Source of the DNA: Pseudomonas palleroniana
GTDB taxonomy: Bacteria > Pseudomonadota > Gammaproteobacteria > Pseudomonadales > Pseudomonadaceae
Direction of reading: 5' to 3'
DNA length: 64,000 nucleotides
Assembly (NCBI RefSeq): GCF_003031675.1
Contig: NZ_PYWX01000029.1
Location: forward strand, 62,001-126,000
The notes beneath the pieces are model-generated. The model made no database searches. It was not told where the DNA came from and saw only the letters and a list, made by a program, of their open reading frames with translations. Positions 46,091 through 55,455 of this stretch are shown piece after piece; positions within the stretch are counted from its first letter, which is position 1; each line of letters starts with the position of its first letter. The position numbers and the translations under genes are program-made.

Positions 46091-46990
46091 ATGCCTACGC
46101 CCCACGTTGAAGCCGTGAAACAGGACGAGCTGGATTGCTGGCGCATCCGCCACAACGACGCCGAACTGATGGTGGCCCAACAGGGCGCGCACATCTTCAG
46201 TTATCAGCGCCAGGGCGAGCAGCCGCTGATCTGGCAGAACCCTGAGGCGGTGTTCAAGACAGGCAAAGGCATTCGTACCGGCGTGCCGGTGTGCTGGCCG
46301 TGGTTTGGTGTATTCGACCGCAACCCGCAGAGCGTGAAGGCGATGCGTCAAAGCGAGCAGCCGGCTGGCGCTCACGGTTTTGTGCGCACCGCACTCTGGA
46401 CCTTGGCCGCAGCCGAGGCCGAAGGCAATGCACTGCGCGTCGACTTCGTGTTACCGGCGCCGGCAGGTGGTTTCCCTGGCTGGCCCCATCAGGTCGACCT
46501 CAAGTTGAGCCTGCTGCTGGACGACCAACTGCATATCCGCCTGACCAGCCATAACCGTGGCACCGACACCGTGACCCTCAGCCAGGCACTGCACACCTAC
46601 TTCGCTGTCAGCGATGTGCGAAACGTACAGGTCGAGGGCCTGGATGGCCTGGCGTATATCGATACTGCCGACGGTTGGGCCGAGAAAACCCAATCCGGCC
46701 TGCTGCACTTTACTGCAGAGACGGATCGCATCTACCTCGATACCCCGACGCAGCTGAATATTGTCGATAAAGACTGGCAACGCCGCATCCAGCTGACCGC
46801 CGAGGGCTCCAGGTCCACGGTGATCTGGAACCCGTGGACCGAGCGCGCCAAAGCGCTGGACGACATGGCCGACGACGGCTGGCCGGGCATGTTGTGCATC
46901 GAGACGGCCAACGTGCTGGATGATGTGGTGAAGCTGGCGCCCGGCGAAAGCCACACCTTGGGCGTGAGCCTCAGCGCTATCACCCTGTAA
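46091..46990 (+). CDS. D-hexose-6-phosphate mutarotase (YeaD-type aldose-1-epimerase family)
   Basis: 299 residues from MPTPHVEAV; an earlier reading from 46058 is not conserved. The conserved features are QQGAHIFSYQ near 27, GVPVCWPWFG near 67, AHGFVRTALW near 92 (catalytic histidine) and WNPWTERAKALDDM near 245. It interconverts anomers of hexose-6-phosphate. Cytoplasmic, without signal peptide. No direct sugar gene adjoins it. Confidence 0.93.
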   Translation: MPTPHVEAVKQDELDCWRIRHNDAELMVAQQGAHIFSYQRQGEQPLIWQNPEAVFKTGKGIRTGVPVCWPWFGVFDRNPQSVKAMRQSEQPAGAHGFVRTALWTLAAAEAEGNALRVDFVLPAPAGGFPGWPHQVDLKLSLLLDDQLHIRLTSHNRGTDTVTLSQALHTYFAVSDVRNVQVEGLDGLAYIDTADGWAEKTQSGLLHFTAETDRIYLDTPTQLNIVDKDWQRRIQLTAEGSRSTVIWNPWTERAKALDDMADDGWPGMLCIETANVLDDVVKLAPGESHTLGVSLSAITL

Positions 46991-46998
46991 ACAAAACA

Positions 46999-47026
46999 TG
47001 TGAGAGGAGGCTTGCTCCCTCCCACA
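46999..47026. repeat. REP element after the mutarotase gene
   Basis: TGTGAGAGGAGGCTTGCT is followed by CCCTCCCACA, forming a short palindrome of the same class as the REPINs but without a second arm. It lies between convergent genes. Confidence 0.7.
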
Positions 47027-47043
47027 GGGATAGGCGTTGTGGC

Positions 47044-47580
47044 TTAGAGATCCGACTCTTTCACGACCCGCACCTTCGCCGCATCCAGCGCATAGGCGGC
47101 ATCCGCCAAGTCGTTATTCACCTTCTCCACCTTCAGCATGCCCGTGACCCATAGCGGCGTGTAGATATCCTCCAGCTTCAGCCCCTTGGGATAACGCACC
47201 AGCACCAGCTGGTTAGGCGGTGGTGGCGGCACATGGATGCAGGCGCCCGGGTACGGCACCAGGAAGAACAACGTGCTGCGGCCCTTCGCGTCGGTTTCCA
47301 ACGGAACGGGGTAGCCGCCGATACGGATGTTCTTGCCGTTCATGGCCGCCACGGTCTTGGTCGAATACATCACCGCAGGCAAGCCTTTGCTCTGCTTCAA
47401 GCCACCTTTGTCGGTGAAGGTGCCTTGTGCTTCGGGAGAGTTGTGGTCGATTTCAGGCATGGCTTCGAGCGCTTTCTGATCCGAGAGCGGCATCAGGTCG
47501 AGCCAGTCGGTTTCCGGCAGTTCGCCAGCGTGCGCCAGGCCGGAGCCCAGCAAGAGAAGCGTTAACAGAAGTCGGCGCAT
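47044..47580 (-). CDS. Secreted DUF3299-type protein
   Basis: 178 residues from MRRLLLTLLLL, with a cleavable signal ending AHA near residue 16. The mature part contains IRIGGYPVPLE, FFLVPYPGACIHVPPPPPNQ and a C-terminal VTGMLKVEKV block, matching the DUF3299 family of periplasmic or lipoprotein-like proteins often linked to ABC-type export genes elsewhere. No such transporter is adjacent here, so the function is unknown. An upstream start would put residues ahead of the signal peptide and was rejected. Confidence 0.82.
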   Translation of the reverse strand: MRRLLLTLLLLGSGLAHAGELPETDWLDLMPLSDQKALEAMPEIDHNSPEAQGTFTDKGGLKQSKGLPAVMYSTKTVAAMNGKNIRIGGYPVPLETDAKGRSTLFFLVPYPGACIHVPPPPPNQLVLVRYPKGLKLEDIYTPLWVTGMLKVEKVNNDLADAAYALDAAKVRVVKESDL

Positions 47581-47616
47581 GGGGAAGCTCGGCAAGTACA
47601 AAGTGGCGAGCATTCT

Positions 47617-47647
47617 AACCCTCTGCACCTGCGCAGCGCAGAGGGTT
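47617..47647 (-). terminator. Hairpin after the GlsB-family gene
   Basis: AACCCTCTGC (47617-47626) and GCAGAGGGTT (47638-47647) form a 10-bp stem in the 78-nt gap, 11 bp beyond the GlsB stop on the minus strand. A T-run is weak, so termination is only probable. Confidence 0.6.
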
Positions 47648-47658
47648 CAACGCGTGGA

Positions 47659-47904
47659 TTATTTCTTTTTCAGCAGGCCGTAGATAACCAGCAGCACGAC
47701 AGCGCCAACCAACGCACCGAAGAAGCCTGCGCCTTGGCCCGCCTGGTAGATGCCCAGGGCCTGACCACCGTAGGTGGCGACCAGAGAACCTGCAATACCC
47801 AGCAGGATCGTCATGATCCAACCCATGCTGTCGTCGCCAGGCTTGAGGAAACGCGCCAGCAGACCGACGATCAGGCCGATAAAGATGGTTCCGATGATAC
47901 CCAT
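47659..47904 (-). CDS. GlsB/YeaQ/YmgE-family stress-response membrane protein
   Basis: 81 residues with three glycine-rich hydrophobic segments (about 2-18, 27-47, 58-78) and a basic tail KKK. The LLARFLKPGDDSMGWIMTILLGIAGS region is the hallmark of the transglycosylase-associated family (seen as ARFLKPGDD and GWIMTILLGIAGS). Expression in relatives is stress-induced; molecular function is unknown. The next gene purK lies 105 bp upstream on the same strand. Confidence 0.92.
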   Translation of the reverse strand: MGIIGTIFIGLIVGLLARFLKPGDDSMGWIMTILLGIAGSLVATYGGQALGIYQAGQGAGFFGALVGAVVLLVIYGLLKKK

Positions 47905-47932
47905 GGCATTTCCCTCTGAATGTAGGTGAACT

Positions 47933-47959
47933 ATGCCAAAGCCTAGCAGGCTTTGGCAT
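47933..47959. other. Perfect stem-loop between purK and the GlsB-family gene
   Basis: ATGCCAAAGCC (47933-47943) and GGCTTTGGCAT (47949-47959) make an 11-bp stem with a 5-nt loop. Located 50 bp after purK and 29 bp before the next start, it could be the 3' end of the purEK transcript, but no T-run follows on either strand. Confidence 0.65.
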
Positions 47960-48009
47960 CCTGCAATCAGAGGACGGCAACCCCCAAATGGTTCCCGCCG
48001 ACCCCGGGC

Positions 48010-49095
48010 TTATTGTTCGGCGATCAGCGCTTCAACCTTGAGGATCTGCGCTTGCAGCGTTGCGCGATCCTTGCAGCGCAGGTTGGCATGACCGACCTTG
48101 CGCCCCGCCTTGAAGGCCTTGCCGTAGTGATGCAGATGGCAGTCGTCGATAGCGATGACTCGCTCAACCGCAGGCACCGTGCCGATGAAGTTCAGCATGG
48201 CGCTCTCGCCGACCTTGGCCGTAGACCCCAGCGGCAAGCCGGCGACCGCCCGCAGGTGGTTTTCGAACTGGCTGCACTCAGCGCCTTCGGTGGTCCAGTG
48301 CCCGGAGTTGTGCACACGCGGCGCGATTTCGTTGGCCTTGAGGCCACCGTCGACTTCAAAGAACTCGAACGCCATTACGCCAACGTAGTCCAGCTGCTTG
48401 AGCACGCGGCTGGAATAGTCTTCGGCCAGGGCTTGCAGCGGGTGGTCAGTGCTGGCCACTGACAATTTGAGGATGCCGCTGTCGTGAGTGTTGTGCACCA
48501 ACGGGTAGAAGCGGGTTTCACCATCACGGGCCCGCACGGCGATCAGCGAGACTTCACCGGTGAACGGCACGAAGCCTTCCAGCAGACAGCCAACGCTGCC
48601 CAGCTCGGCAAAGGTGCCGACCACATCAGCCTCGGTACGCAGGACTTTCTGGCCCTTGCCGTCGTAACCCAGGGTACGGGTTTTCAGCACGGCCGGCAGG
48701 CCGATGCTGGCGACGGCAGCGTCCAGGTCCGCCTGGGATTGAATGTCGGCGAAGGCCGGGGTCGGAATGCCCAGGTCCTTGAACATGCTTTTCTCGAACC
48801 AGCGGTCGCGAGCGATACGCAGCGCTTCGGCGCTCGGGTACACCGGTACGAACTGCGACAGGAAGGCCACGGTTTCGGCCGGGACGCTTTCGAACTCGAA
48901 GGTCACCAGATCGACTTCGTCAGCCAGTTGGCGCAGGTGGTCCGGGTCGCTGTAGTCTGCGCGCAAGTGCTCACCAAGAGCGGCCGCGCAAGCGTCCGGC
49001 GCCGGGTCCAGGAAAGCGAAGTCCATTCCCAGCGGCGTTCCCGCCAGGGCCAGCATGCGGCCCAATTGGCCGCCACCGATTACACCGATCTTCAT
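48010..49095 (-). CDS. purK: N5-carboxyaminoimidazole ribonucleotide synthase PurK
   Basis: 361 residues from MKIGVIGGGQLGRMLA (nucleotide-binding N terminus). It belongs to the ATP-grasp family: KTRTLGYDGKGQKVL lysine region near 136, and the Mg-binding EVSLIAVR and EIAPRVHNSGHWT (NEIAPRVHNSGH) segments. It uses ATP and bicarbonate to carboxylate AIR in purine synthesis. The TTG at 49104 is a worse start. It follows purE by 11 nt and is cotranscribed. Confidence 0.97.
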   Translation of the reverse strand: MKIGVIGGGQLGRMLALAGTPLGMDFAFLDPAPDACAAALGEHLRADYSDPDHLRQLADEVDLVTFEFESVPAETVAFLSQFVPVYPSAEALRIARDRWFEKSMFKDLGIPTPAFADIQSQADLDAAVASIGLPAVLKTRTLGYDGKGQKVLRTEADVVGTFAELGSVGCLLEGFVPFTGEVSLIAVRARDGETRFYPLVHNTHDSGILKLSVASTDHPLQALAEDYSSRVLKQLDYVGVMAFEFFEVDGGLKANEIAPRVHNSGHWTTEGAECSQFENHLRAVAGLPLGSTAKVGESAMLNFIGTVPAVERVIAIDDCHLHHYGKAFKAGRKVGHANLRCKDRATLQAQILKVEALIAEQ

Positions 49096-49106
49096 CGTCA
49101 ACAACC

Positions 49107-49598
49107 TCAGGCGATACGTGGGTCTGGATTGTCCAGCACGCTGTCTGTCTGTTCAGCACGGAATTTTTTCAGCACCGCATGGAATTGCGGGTGCTTGGCG
49201 CCCAGGATGCTGGCGGACAGCAAGGCTGCGTTGATCGCACCGGCCTTGCCGATCGCCAGGGTCGCCACCGGAACACCGGCCGGCATCTGTACGATGGACA
49301 GCAGCGAGTCCACGCCCGAGAGCATCGACGACTGCACCGGTACGCCGAGCACCGGCAGGTGGGTCTTGGCCGCACACATGCCCGGCAGGTGGGCTGCACC
49401 ACCGGCACCGGCGATGATCACCTCGATGCCACGGGATTCTGCTTCATCGGCATACTGGAACAGCAAATCCGGAGTGCGGTGGGCGGAGACCACTTTCACT
49501 TCGTAGGGAATGCCGAGTTTTTCCAGCATATCGGCGGTGTGGCTAAGGGTGGACCAATCGGACTTGGAGCCCATGATCACGCCAACCAATGCACTCAT
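49107..49598 (-). CDS. purE: N5-carboxyaminoimidazole ribonucleotide mutase PurE
   Basis: 163 residues with the class I PurE motifs GSKSDW (10-15), VSAHRTPD (38-45) and [10 protein letters not shown]. It converts N5-CAIR to CAIR, the step after PurK. It is the first gene of purE-purK. A strong terminator-like hairpin occupies the leader 38-80 bp upstream of the ATG; see the leader entry. AGAGG-type sequence precedes the start. Confidence 0.97.
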   Translation of the reverse strand: MSALVGVIMGSKSDWSTLSHTADMLEKLGIPYEVKVVSAHRTPDLLFQYADEAESRGIEVIIAGAGGAAHLPGMCAAKTHLPVLGVPVQSSMLSGVDSLLSIVQMPAGVPVATLAIGKAGAINAALLSASILGAKHPQFHAVLKKFRAEQTDSVLDNPDPRIA

Positions 49599-49636
49599 CG
49601 TCGTGCCTCTTCTCTCTGGGCGCCCGCGGGCGCGTC

Positions 49637-49678
49637 AAAAAACAACAAGCCACGCGGGAGACCGGCGTGGCTTGTTGT
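49637..49678 (-). promoter_or_regulatory. Terminator-like hairpin in the purE leader, possible attenuator or small RNA end
   Basis: ACAACAAGCCACGC (49642-49655) and GCGTGGCTTGTTGT (49665-49678) form a perfect 14-bp stem with a 9-nt loop. On the minus strand the hairpin is followed directly by six T (49642-49637), a textbook intrinsic terminator, yet it lies upstream of purE. A TATACT -10-like hexamer (49722-49717, minus strand) sits just before it with a poor -35, so a transcript starting near 49710 would meet the hairpin within about 75 nt. It could instead end the lysR transcript. Confidence 0.75.
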
Positions 49679-49825
49679 ACGAAATTCAGGCCGATTGGAC
49701 CGGCCGAAGGCCGCGCAGTATACCGTAATAATGCAGATAAACAGCCCCTGGAATGACCATCTGTCTTGCGGCGCAAACCAGCGGTTTTATTGACTTAAGA
49801 GTCAGTCCAAGACACCGCAAAACCC

Positions 49826-49908
49826 TGTGGGAGGGGGCTTGCTCCCGATAGCGGCGTATCAGTGACAAATAAGTACCTGACACCCCGTCATGCCAGGCCC
49901 CTCCCACA
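49826..49908. repeat. Degenerate REPIN between the purE leader and the LysR gene
   Basis: The left arm TGTGGGAGGGGGCTTGCTCC is intact; the right arm keeps only GGCCCCTCCCACA, having lost the GGGAGCAAG part. The middle matches other copies only at GATAGCGG. A decayed copy of the same family. Confidence 0.75.
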
Positions 49909-49925
49909 TTTGAACAGTTCTGGTC

Positions 49926-50834
49926 TCAGGCATTCTGCGCCGCTCCCCCCTCCAGCTTGCGCCACAGCAGCCGCACGTTCGCCTTGCGCACCAACGCGCA
50001 GCGATACAGACGGATCTCCAGCGGCACATGCCATTGCGGGCCGCCGCACACAACCAGTTCGCCCCGGGCCAATTCCGCCCGTACGCTCAGTTGCGGTACC
50101 CAGGCGATGCCCAAGCCTTCCAGGGCCATGCTCTTGAGGCTATCGGCCATGGCGGTTTCATACACCGTCGTAAAGCGCAGCGCGCGCTGGCGCAGCAGCA
50201 GGTGCACCGAACGGCCCAGGAAAGCACCGGCGCTGTAGGCCAGCAACGGCACGCTGGCTTCGCCCTCCAGGTCGAACAGTGGCTTGCCCTCGGCGTCGGC
50301 GGCGCAGACCGGGAGCATTTCGGTGTTGCCCAGATGCAGCGAGGGGAAGATTTCGGCATCCATCTGCATCGCCGCGTCCGGGTCGTAGAACGCCAACATC
50401 AGATCGCAGCCACCCTCGCGCAGGGCGTGCACCGCGTCGCCGACGTTGGTGGCGACCAGCCGCGTGGCAATGTTCAAGCCTTCGTTGCGCAATTGCGCAA
50501 TCCAGCGCGGGAAGAAGCCCAAGGCCAGGGAATGGGCCGCTGCCACTTGCATGACCTCACCCTGCCCGCCTTCCAGGTGATGCAGATGGCGCAGCACTTC
50601 CCCGAGCTGTTCGACCACCGTACGCGCGGTGACCAGGAACAACTGCCCCGCCGCCGTCAGTTCCACCGGCGTACGCGAGCGGTTGACCAGGGTCAGGCCC
50701 AGCGCGGCTTCCAGGCTGCGGATACGGCGACTGAACGCCGGCTGGGTCACAAAGCGCCGCTCCGCCGCCTGGGAAAAACTGCGAGTTGCCGCCAGGGCAC
50801 TGAAGTCTTCCAGCCATTTGCTCTCAAGGTTCAT
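49926..50834 (-). CDS. LysR-family transcriptional regulator
   Basis: 302 residues from MNLESKWLEDF. The N-terminal winged helix (about 1-62) has FSQAAERRFVTQPAFSRRIRSLE, the conserved LysR HTH (seen as SQAAERRFVTQPAFSRRI), and the C terminus is the substrate-binding domain. A GGAGG precedes the chosen ATG. It is divergent from aspA with a 182-bp shared region holding a T-N11-A site, so control of aspA and the amino-acid genes is likely. The ligand is unknown. Confidence 0.92.
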   Translation of the reverse strand: MNLESKWLEDFSALAATRSFSQAAERRFVTQPAFSRRIRSLEAALGLTLVNRSRTPVELTAAGQLFLVTARTVVEQLGEVLRHLHHLEGGQGEVMQVAAAHSLALGFFPRWIAQLRNEGLNIATRLVATNVGDAVHALREGGCDLMLAFYDPDAAMQMDAEIFPSLHLGNTEMLPVCAADAEGKPLFDLEGEASVPLLAYSAGAFLGRSVHLLLRQRALRFTTVYETAMADSLKSMALEGLGIAWVPQLSVRAELARGELVVCGGPQWHVPLEIRLYRCALVRKANVRLLWRKLEGGAAQNA

Positions 50835-50904
50835 CACTTCCTCCCACGGGTATGCACCATTTTGGCACACACGCCCGCCATCATAGCTGGGTCACATCCA
50901 CATT

Positions 50905-50919
50905 ATGCCGTTTGTGCAT
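50905..50919. promoter_or_regulatory. Candidate LysR-type operator between the LysR gene and aspA
   Basis: ATGC (50905-50908) and GCAT (50916-50919) flank a 7-bp centre and satisfy the T-N11-A pattern of LysR binding sites. It is the best dyad I found in the divergent region; only binding data could confirm it. Confidence 0.35.
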
Positions 50920-51016
50920 GGGTCAGTGCTGAACAGCATTGGCCCAAAAACTTATGGAAGCCTAGCATTCGCAGCGTTCCGGCCAGTTCCGGGTCCATAT
51001 CGAGATGATTTCCGTC

Positions 51017-52441
<1,425 letters not shown>

Positions 52442-52495
52442 GTGTCTGTTGCACCGCTCACCAGGCTGAGGGACTAGACACCTCTCACCTTTTGA

Positions 52496-52529
52496 GGGCC
52501 TGAAGGCTCGTTCTTCAGGCCCTTTTTTT
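52496..52529 (+). terminator. Rho-independent terminator after aspA
   Basis: GGGCCTGAAG (52496-52505) and CTTCAGGCCC (52513-52522) form a perfect 10-bp stem with a 7-nt loop, followed by seven T (52523-52529). Confidence 0.95.
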
Positions 52530-52831
52530 GTCTCAAGGTTGTGAAATGATGCCCATAAAAACTCCAATATCGCCCTGTAAACCCTCCTTGCCAGCCGACA
52601 CGCGGCTGAAACCTTTAATCGTCTCGTGCAGACGGATCCCGCTCGCCTAGGTATAGTGCCGCCCCTCTTCGCGTCTACGGCCATCGATACGAGGCCCGAA
52701 GCAACGCGAAAGCGCATGAATAACAACACCCGCAAAAGGATTGGGATCGAACCGTCGCGCACTGCCTGGTGCTATGCGAAGGCCCGGACCGTCCTGCGTT
52801 TGCCATTAGAAAAATCAGCGAGGAACACTCC
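52530..52831 (+). promoter_or_regulatory. Promoter and long leader of the AGCS transporter gene
   Basis: 302 bp without a coding gene. TATAGT at 52652-52657 is a good -10-like hexamer; the -35 is weak. If used, the leader is about 165 nt. AGCS genes can carry glycine riboswitches, so I looked for the conserved glycine aptamer core and did not find it. The RBS AGGA (52820-52823) precedes the ATG. Confidence 0.5.
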
Positions 52832-54283
52832 ATGCTCGAAGTCATCAACGACTTCCTCTCAGGGAAAGTACTGATCGTGCTCATTGTCGGGCTCGGCGGT
52901 TATTTCACGATCCGCTCGCGTTTCGTTCAATTACGTCACTTTTTCCACATGTTTTCGGTGTTTCGCGACAGCCTGAAAAACAGCTCCGACCAACTCAGCT
53001 CGTTCCAGGCGCTGATGCTCAGCCTGGCCGGCCGTGTCGGTGCCGGTAACATCGCCGGTGTCGGTATTGCCGTGACCCTGGGTGGCCCGGGCGCCGTGTT
53101 CTGGATGTGGGTCACCGCATTGGTGGGCATGTCTTCGAGCTTTATCGAGTGCTCTCTCGGTCAGTTGTACAAGCGCACTGACGCCGAAGGCACCTTCCGT
53201 GGCGGTCCGGCTTACTACATCCAGCACGGCCTGCAAAAACGCTGGCTGGGCATGCTGATGGCGTTCCTGCTGCTGGTCACCTTCGGCTTTGCCTTCAACG
53301 GCCTGCAAGCCCATGCCGTGACCCACTCGCTGAACAATGCTTTCGGCCTCGACACCACCTACACCGGCCTTGCCCTCGCGGTATTGCTGGGCCTGGTGTT
53401 CATCGGCGGGATCAAGCGAATCGCCTCGATTGCCGACCTGCTGGTGCCGGTCAAGACCCTGGTCTACATCGCTGTAACCCTGTACGTGATCGTGCTGCAG
53501 TTCGACCACGTGCCGGCCATGCTCGCGACCATCGTCAAGAGCGCCTTCGGCCTCGACCAAGCCTTCGGTGGCCTGGTGGGCAGCGCAATCATCATGGGTG
53601 TGAAGCGCGGCGTGTTCGCCAACGAAGCCGGTCTGGGCAGCGCGCCTAACGTGGCGGCAGTGGCTTCGGTAGAACACCCGATTGCCCAGGGCGTGGTCCA
53701 GGCGTTCAGCGTGTTCCTCGACACATTCGTGATCTGCACCTGCACCGCGCTGCTGATCCTGCTCTCCGGTTTCTACACCCCAGGCTTTGAAGGCGACGGC
53801 ATTGCCCTGACCCAGAACTCCCTGGCGGCTGTAGTGGGTGACTGGGGTCGCATGTTCATCTCGGTAGCCCTGGCGTTGTTCGTGTTCACATCGATCATGT
53901 ACAACTACTACCTCGGCGAAAGTAACCTGCGCTTCCTGGTCGGCAACAACCGCAAGGTGCTGATGGGCTACCGCACACTGGTGCTGGTGCTGATTTTCTG
54001 GGGCTCGATCGAGAACCTGAGCACAGTATTCGCCTTCGCCGACATCACCATGACCCTGCTGGCGTTCGTCAACCTGTTCGCCCTGGCGTTCCTGTTCAAG
54101 ATCGCCATGCGCATCCTGAACGACTACGACAATCAGCGTGCAGCGGGCATCAAGACGCCGGTGTTCGATTCCAGCCAGTTCCCTGATCTGGATCTGGACC
54201 CCAAGGCCTGGCCGGCCAATCCGGTGAAACCGGACAGTGCCCCGGCGGCTGAACTGAATGCTCAAGCGCAGCGCCAAGCGTAA
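52832..54283 (+). CDS. Sodium:alanine/glycine symporter (AGCS family)
   Basis: 483 residues from MLEVINDF; upstream codons to 52769 are in frame but not conserved. It has about 10-11 membrane helices and the family signature GRVGAGNIAGVG (near 65-76), and FANEAGLGSAPN near 263. Members import alanine or glycine with Na+. The substrate is unproven; the neighbouring aspA and asparaginase genes could point to amino-acid catabolism in general. It ends at a terminator. Confidence 0.93.
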   Translation: MLEVINDFLSGKVLIVLIVGLGGYFTIRSRFVQLRHFFHMFSVFRDSLKNSSDQLSSFQALMLSLAGRVGAGNIAGVGIAVTLGGPGAVFWMWVTALVGMSSSFIECSLGQLYKRTDAEGTFRGGPAYYIQHGLQKRWLGMLMAFLLLVTFGFAFNGLQAHAVTHSLNNAFGLDTTYTGLALAVLLGLVFIGGIKRIASIADLLVPVKTLVYIAVTLYVIVLQFDHVPAMLATIVKSAFGLDQAFGGLVGSAIIMGVKRGVFANEAGLGSAPNVAAVASVEHPIAQGVVQAFSVFLDTFVICTCTALLILLSGFYTPGFEGDGIALTQNSLAAVVGDWGRMFISVALALFVFTSIMYNYYLGESNLRFLVGNNRKVLMGYRTLVLVLIFWGSIENLSTVFAFADITMTLLAFVNLFALAFLFKIAMRILNDYDNQRAAGIKTPVFDSSQFPDLDLDPKAWPANPVKPDSAPAAELNAQAQRQA

Positions 54284-54302
54284 TAAGAGCCGATAGATGA
54301 CA

Positions 54303-54345
54303 CGCCGCCCGGCCTTGGGCATGCTCTGGGCCCGGCGGCGTTTTT
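54303..54345 (+). terminator. Rho-independent terminator after the AGCS gene
   Basis: CGCCGCC (54303-54309) pairs with GGCGGCG (54334-54340), extended inward by GGCC/GGCC after one mismatch, followed by TTTTT (54341-54345). Confidence 0.85.
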
Positions 54346-54363
54346 CGTTCAGGAGATTTCTTG

Positions 54364-55341
54364 ATGCAATCAGCTAACAACGTGATGGTGCTCTACACCG
54401 GCGGCACCATCGGCATGCAGGCCAGCGCCAATGGCCTGGCGCCCGCATCCGGTTTCGAAGCGCGCATGCGCGAACAGCTTTGCAACCAGCCATTGCCTGC
54501 TTGGCGCTTCCGGGAAATGTCCCCGCTGATCGACAGCGCCAATATGACCCCCGCTTACTGGCAGCGCCTGCGCACCGCCGTGGTCGAGGCAGTGGACGCC
54601 GGCTGCGACGCCGTGCTGATCCTGCACGGCACCGACACCCTGGCCTACAGCGCGGCGGCGATGAGCTTCCAACTGCTGGGGCTGCCGGCCCCCGTGGTGT
54701 TCACCGGCTCCATGCTGCCGGCCGGCGTGCCGGACAGCGATGCCTGGGAAAACGTCAGCGGTGCGCTGGCAGCCTTGGGCGAAGGCCTGGCGCCCGGCGT
54801 TCATCTGTATTTCCACGGCGCGCTGATGGCGCCGACCCGTTGCGCGAAGATCCGCAGCTTTGGTCGCCACCCGTTTGCCGCGTTGCAGCGCAATAGCGGC
54901 GTGGCCCGGGCCAGTGACATTCCGGCGGCCCTGGATTTTCGTCAGCCCAAGGCCCTGGCCAACATTGGAGTGTTGCCGCTGGTGCCGGGCATCGCGGCCG
55001 TGCAACTGGATGCGCTGATCGATAGCGGTATCCAGGCACTGATCCTCGAGTGCTTCGGCAGCGGCACCGGGCCCAGTGACAATCCTGCGTTCCTGGCCAG
55101 CCTGCAACGGGCACAGGACAAAGCAATCGTGGTCGTGGCCATCACTCAATGCCATGAAGGCGGCGTGGAGCTGGATGTCTACGAAGCCGGCAGCCGCCTG
55201 CGTGGCGTCGGCGTGTTGTCCGGCGGCGGCATGACCCGTGAGGCGGCATTCGGCAAGCTCAATGCACTGATCGGTGCCGGGCTCGAGGCGTGCGAAGTCC
55301 GTCGCCTGGTGGAACTGGACCTCTGCGGCGAATTGCGCTGA
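54364..55341 (+). CDS. ansA: L-asparaginase (type I-like)
   Basis: 325 residues from ATG 54364, preceded by AGGAG. The catalytic motifs are VMVLYTGGTIGM (nucleophile T12) and ILHGTDTLAYSA (T90, D91). No signal peptide is seen, indicating a cytoplasmic enzyme. It deamidates asparagine to aspartate, which AspA can turn into fumarate. A terminator before it suggests its own promoter or read-through from the symporter. Glutaminase side activity is possible. Confidence 0.92.
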   Translation: MQSANNVMVLYTGGTIGMQASANGLAPASGFEARMREQLCNQPLPAWRFREMSPLIDSANMTPAYWQRLRTAVVEAVDAGCDAVLILHGTDTLAYSAAAMSFQLLGLPAPVVFTGSMLPAGVPDSDAWENVSGALAALGEGLAPGVHLYFHGALMAPTRCAKIRSFGRHPFAALQRNSGVARASDIPAALDFRQPKALANIGVLPLVPGIAAVQLDALIDSGIQALILECFGSGTGPSDNPAFLASLQRAQDKAIVVVAITQCHEGGVELDVYEAGSRLRGVGVLSGGGMTREAAFGKLNALIGAGLEACEVRRLVELDLCGELR

Positions 55342-55455
55342 GGGCTGGCCCCCATCGTATATAAGCACCACCGCTCCTGACGCGATGCTTCCTAGCATGG
55401 CGACGCTCCGGTTTTTCCGGAGCGGTTGCCATTATCTCGCCTGTCAGGAAGCGCC

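Noticed and set aside
52530..52831. Glycine riboswitch upstream of the AGCS transporter gene
   Set aside because: The conserved glycine aptamer core could not be found; only a promoter and an untyped leader are supported.
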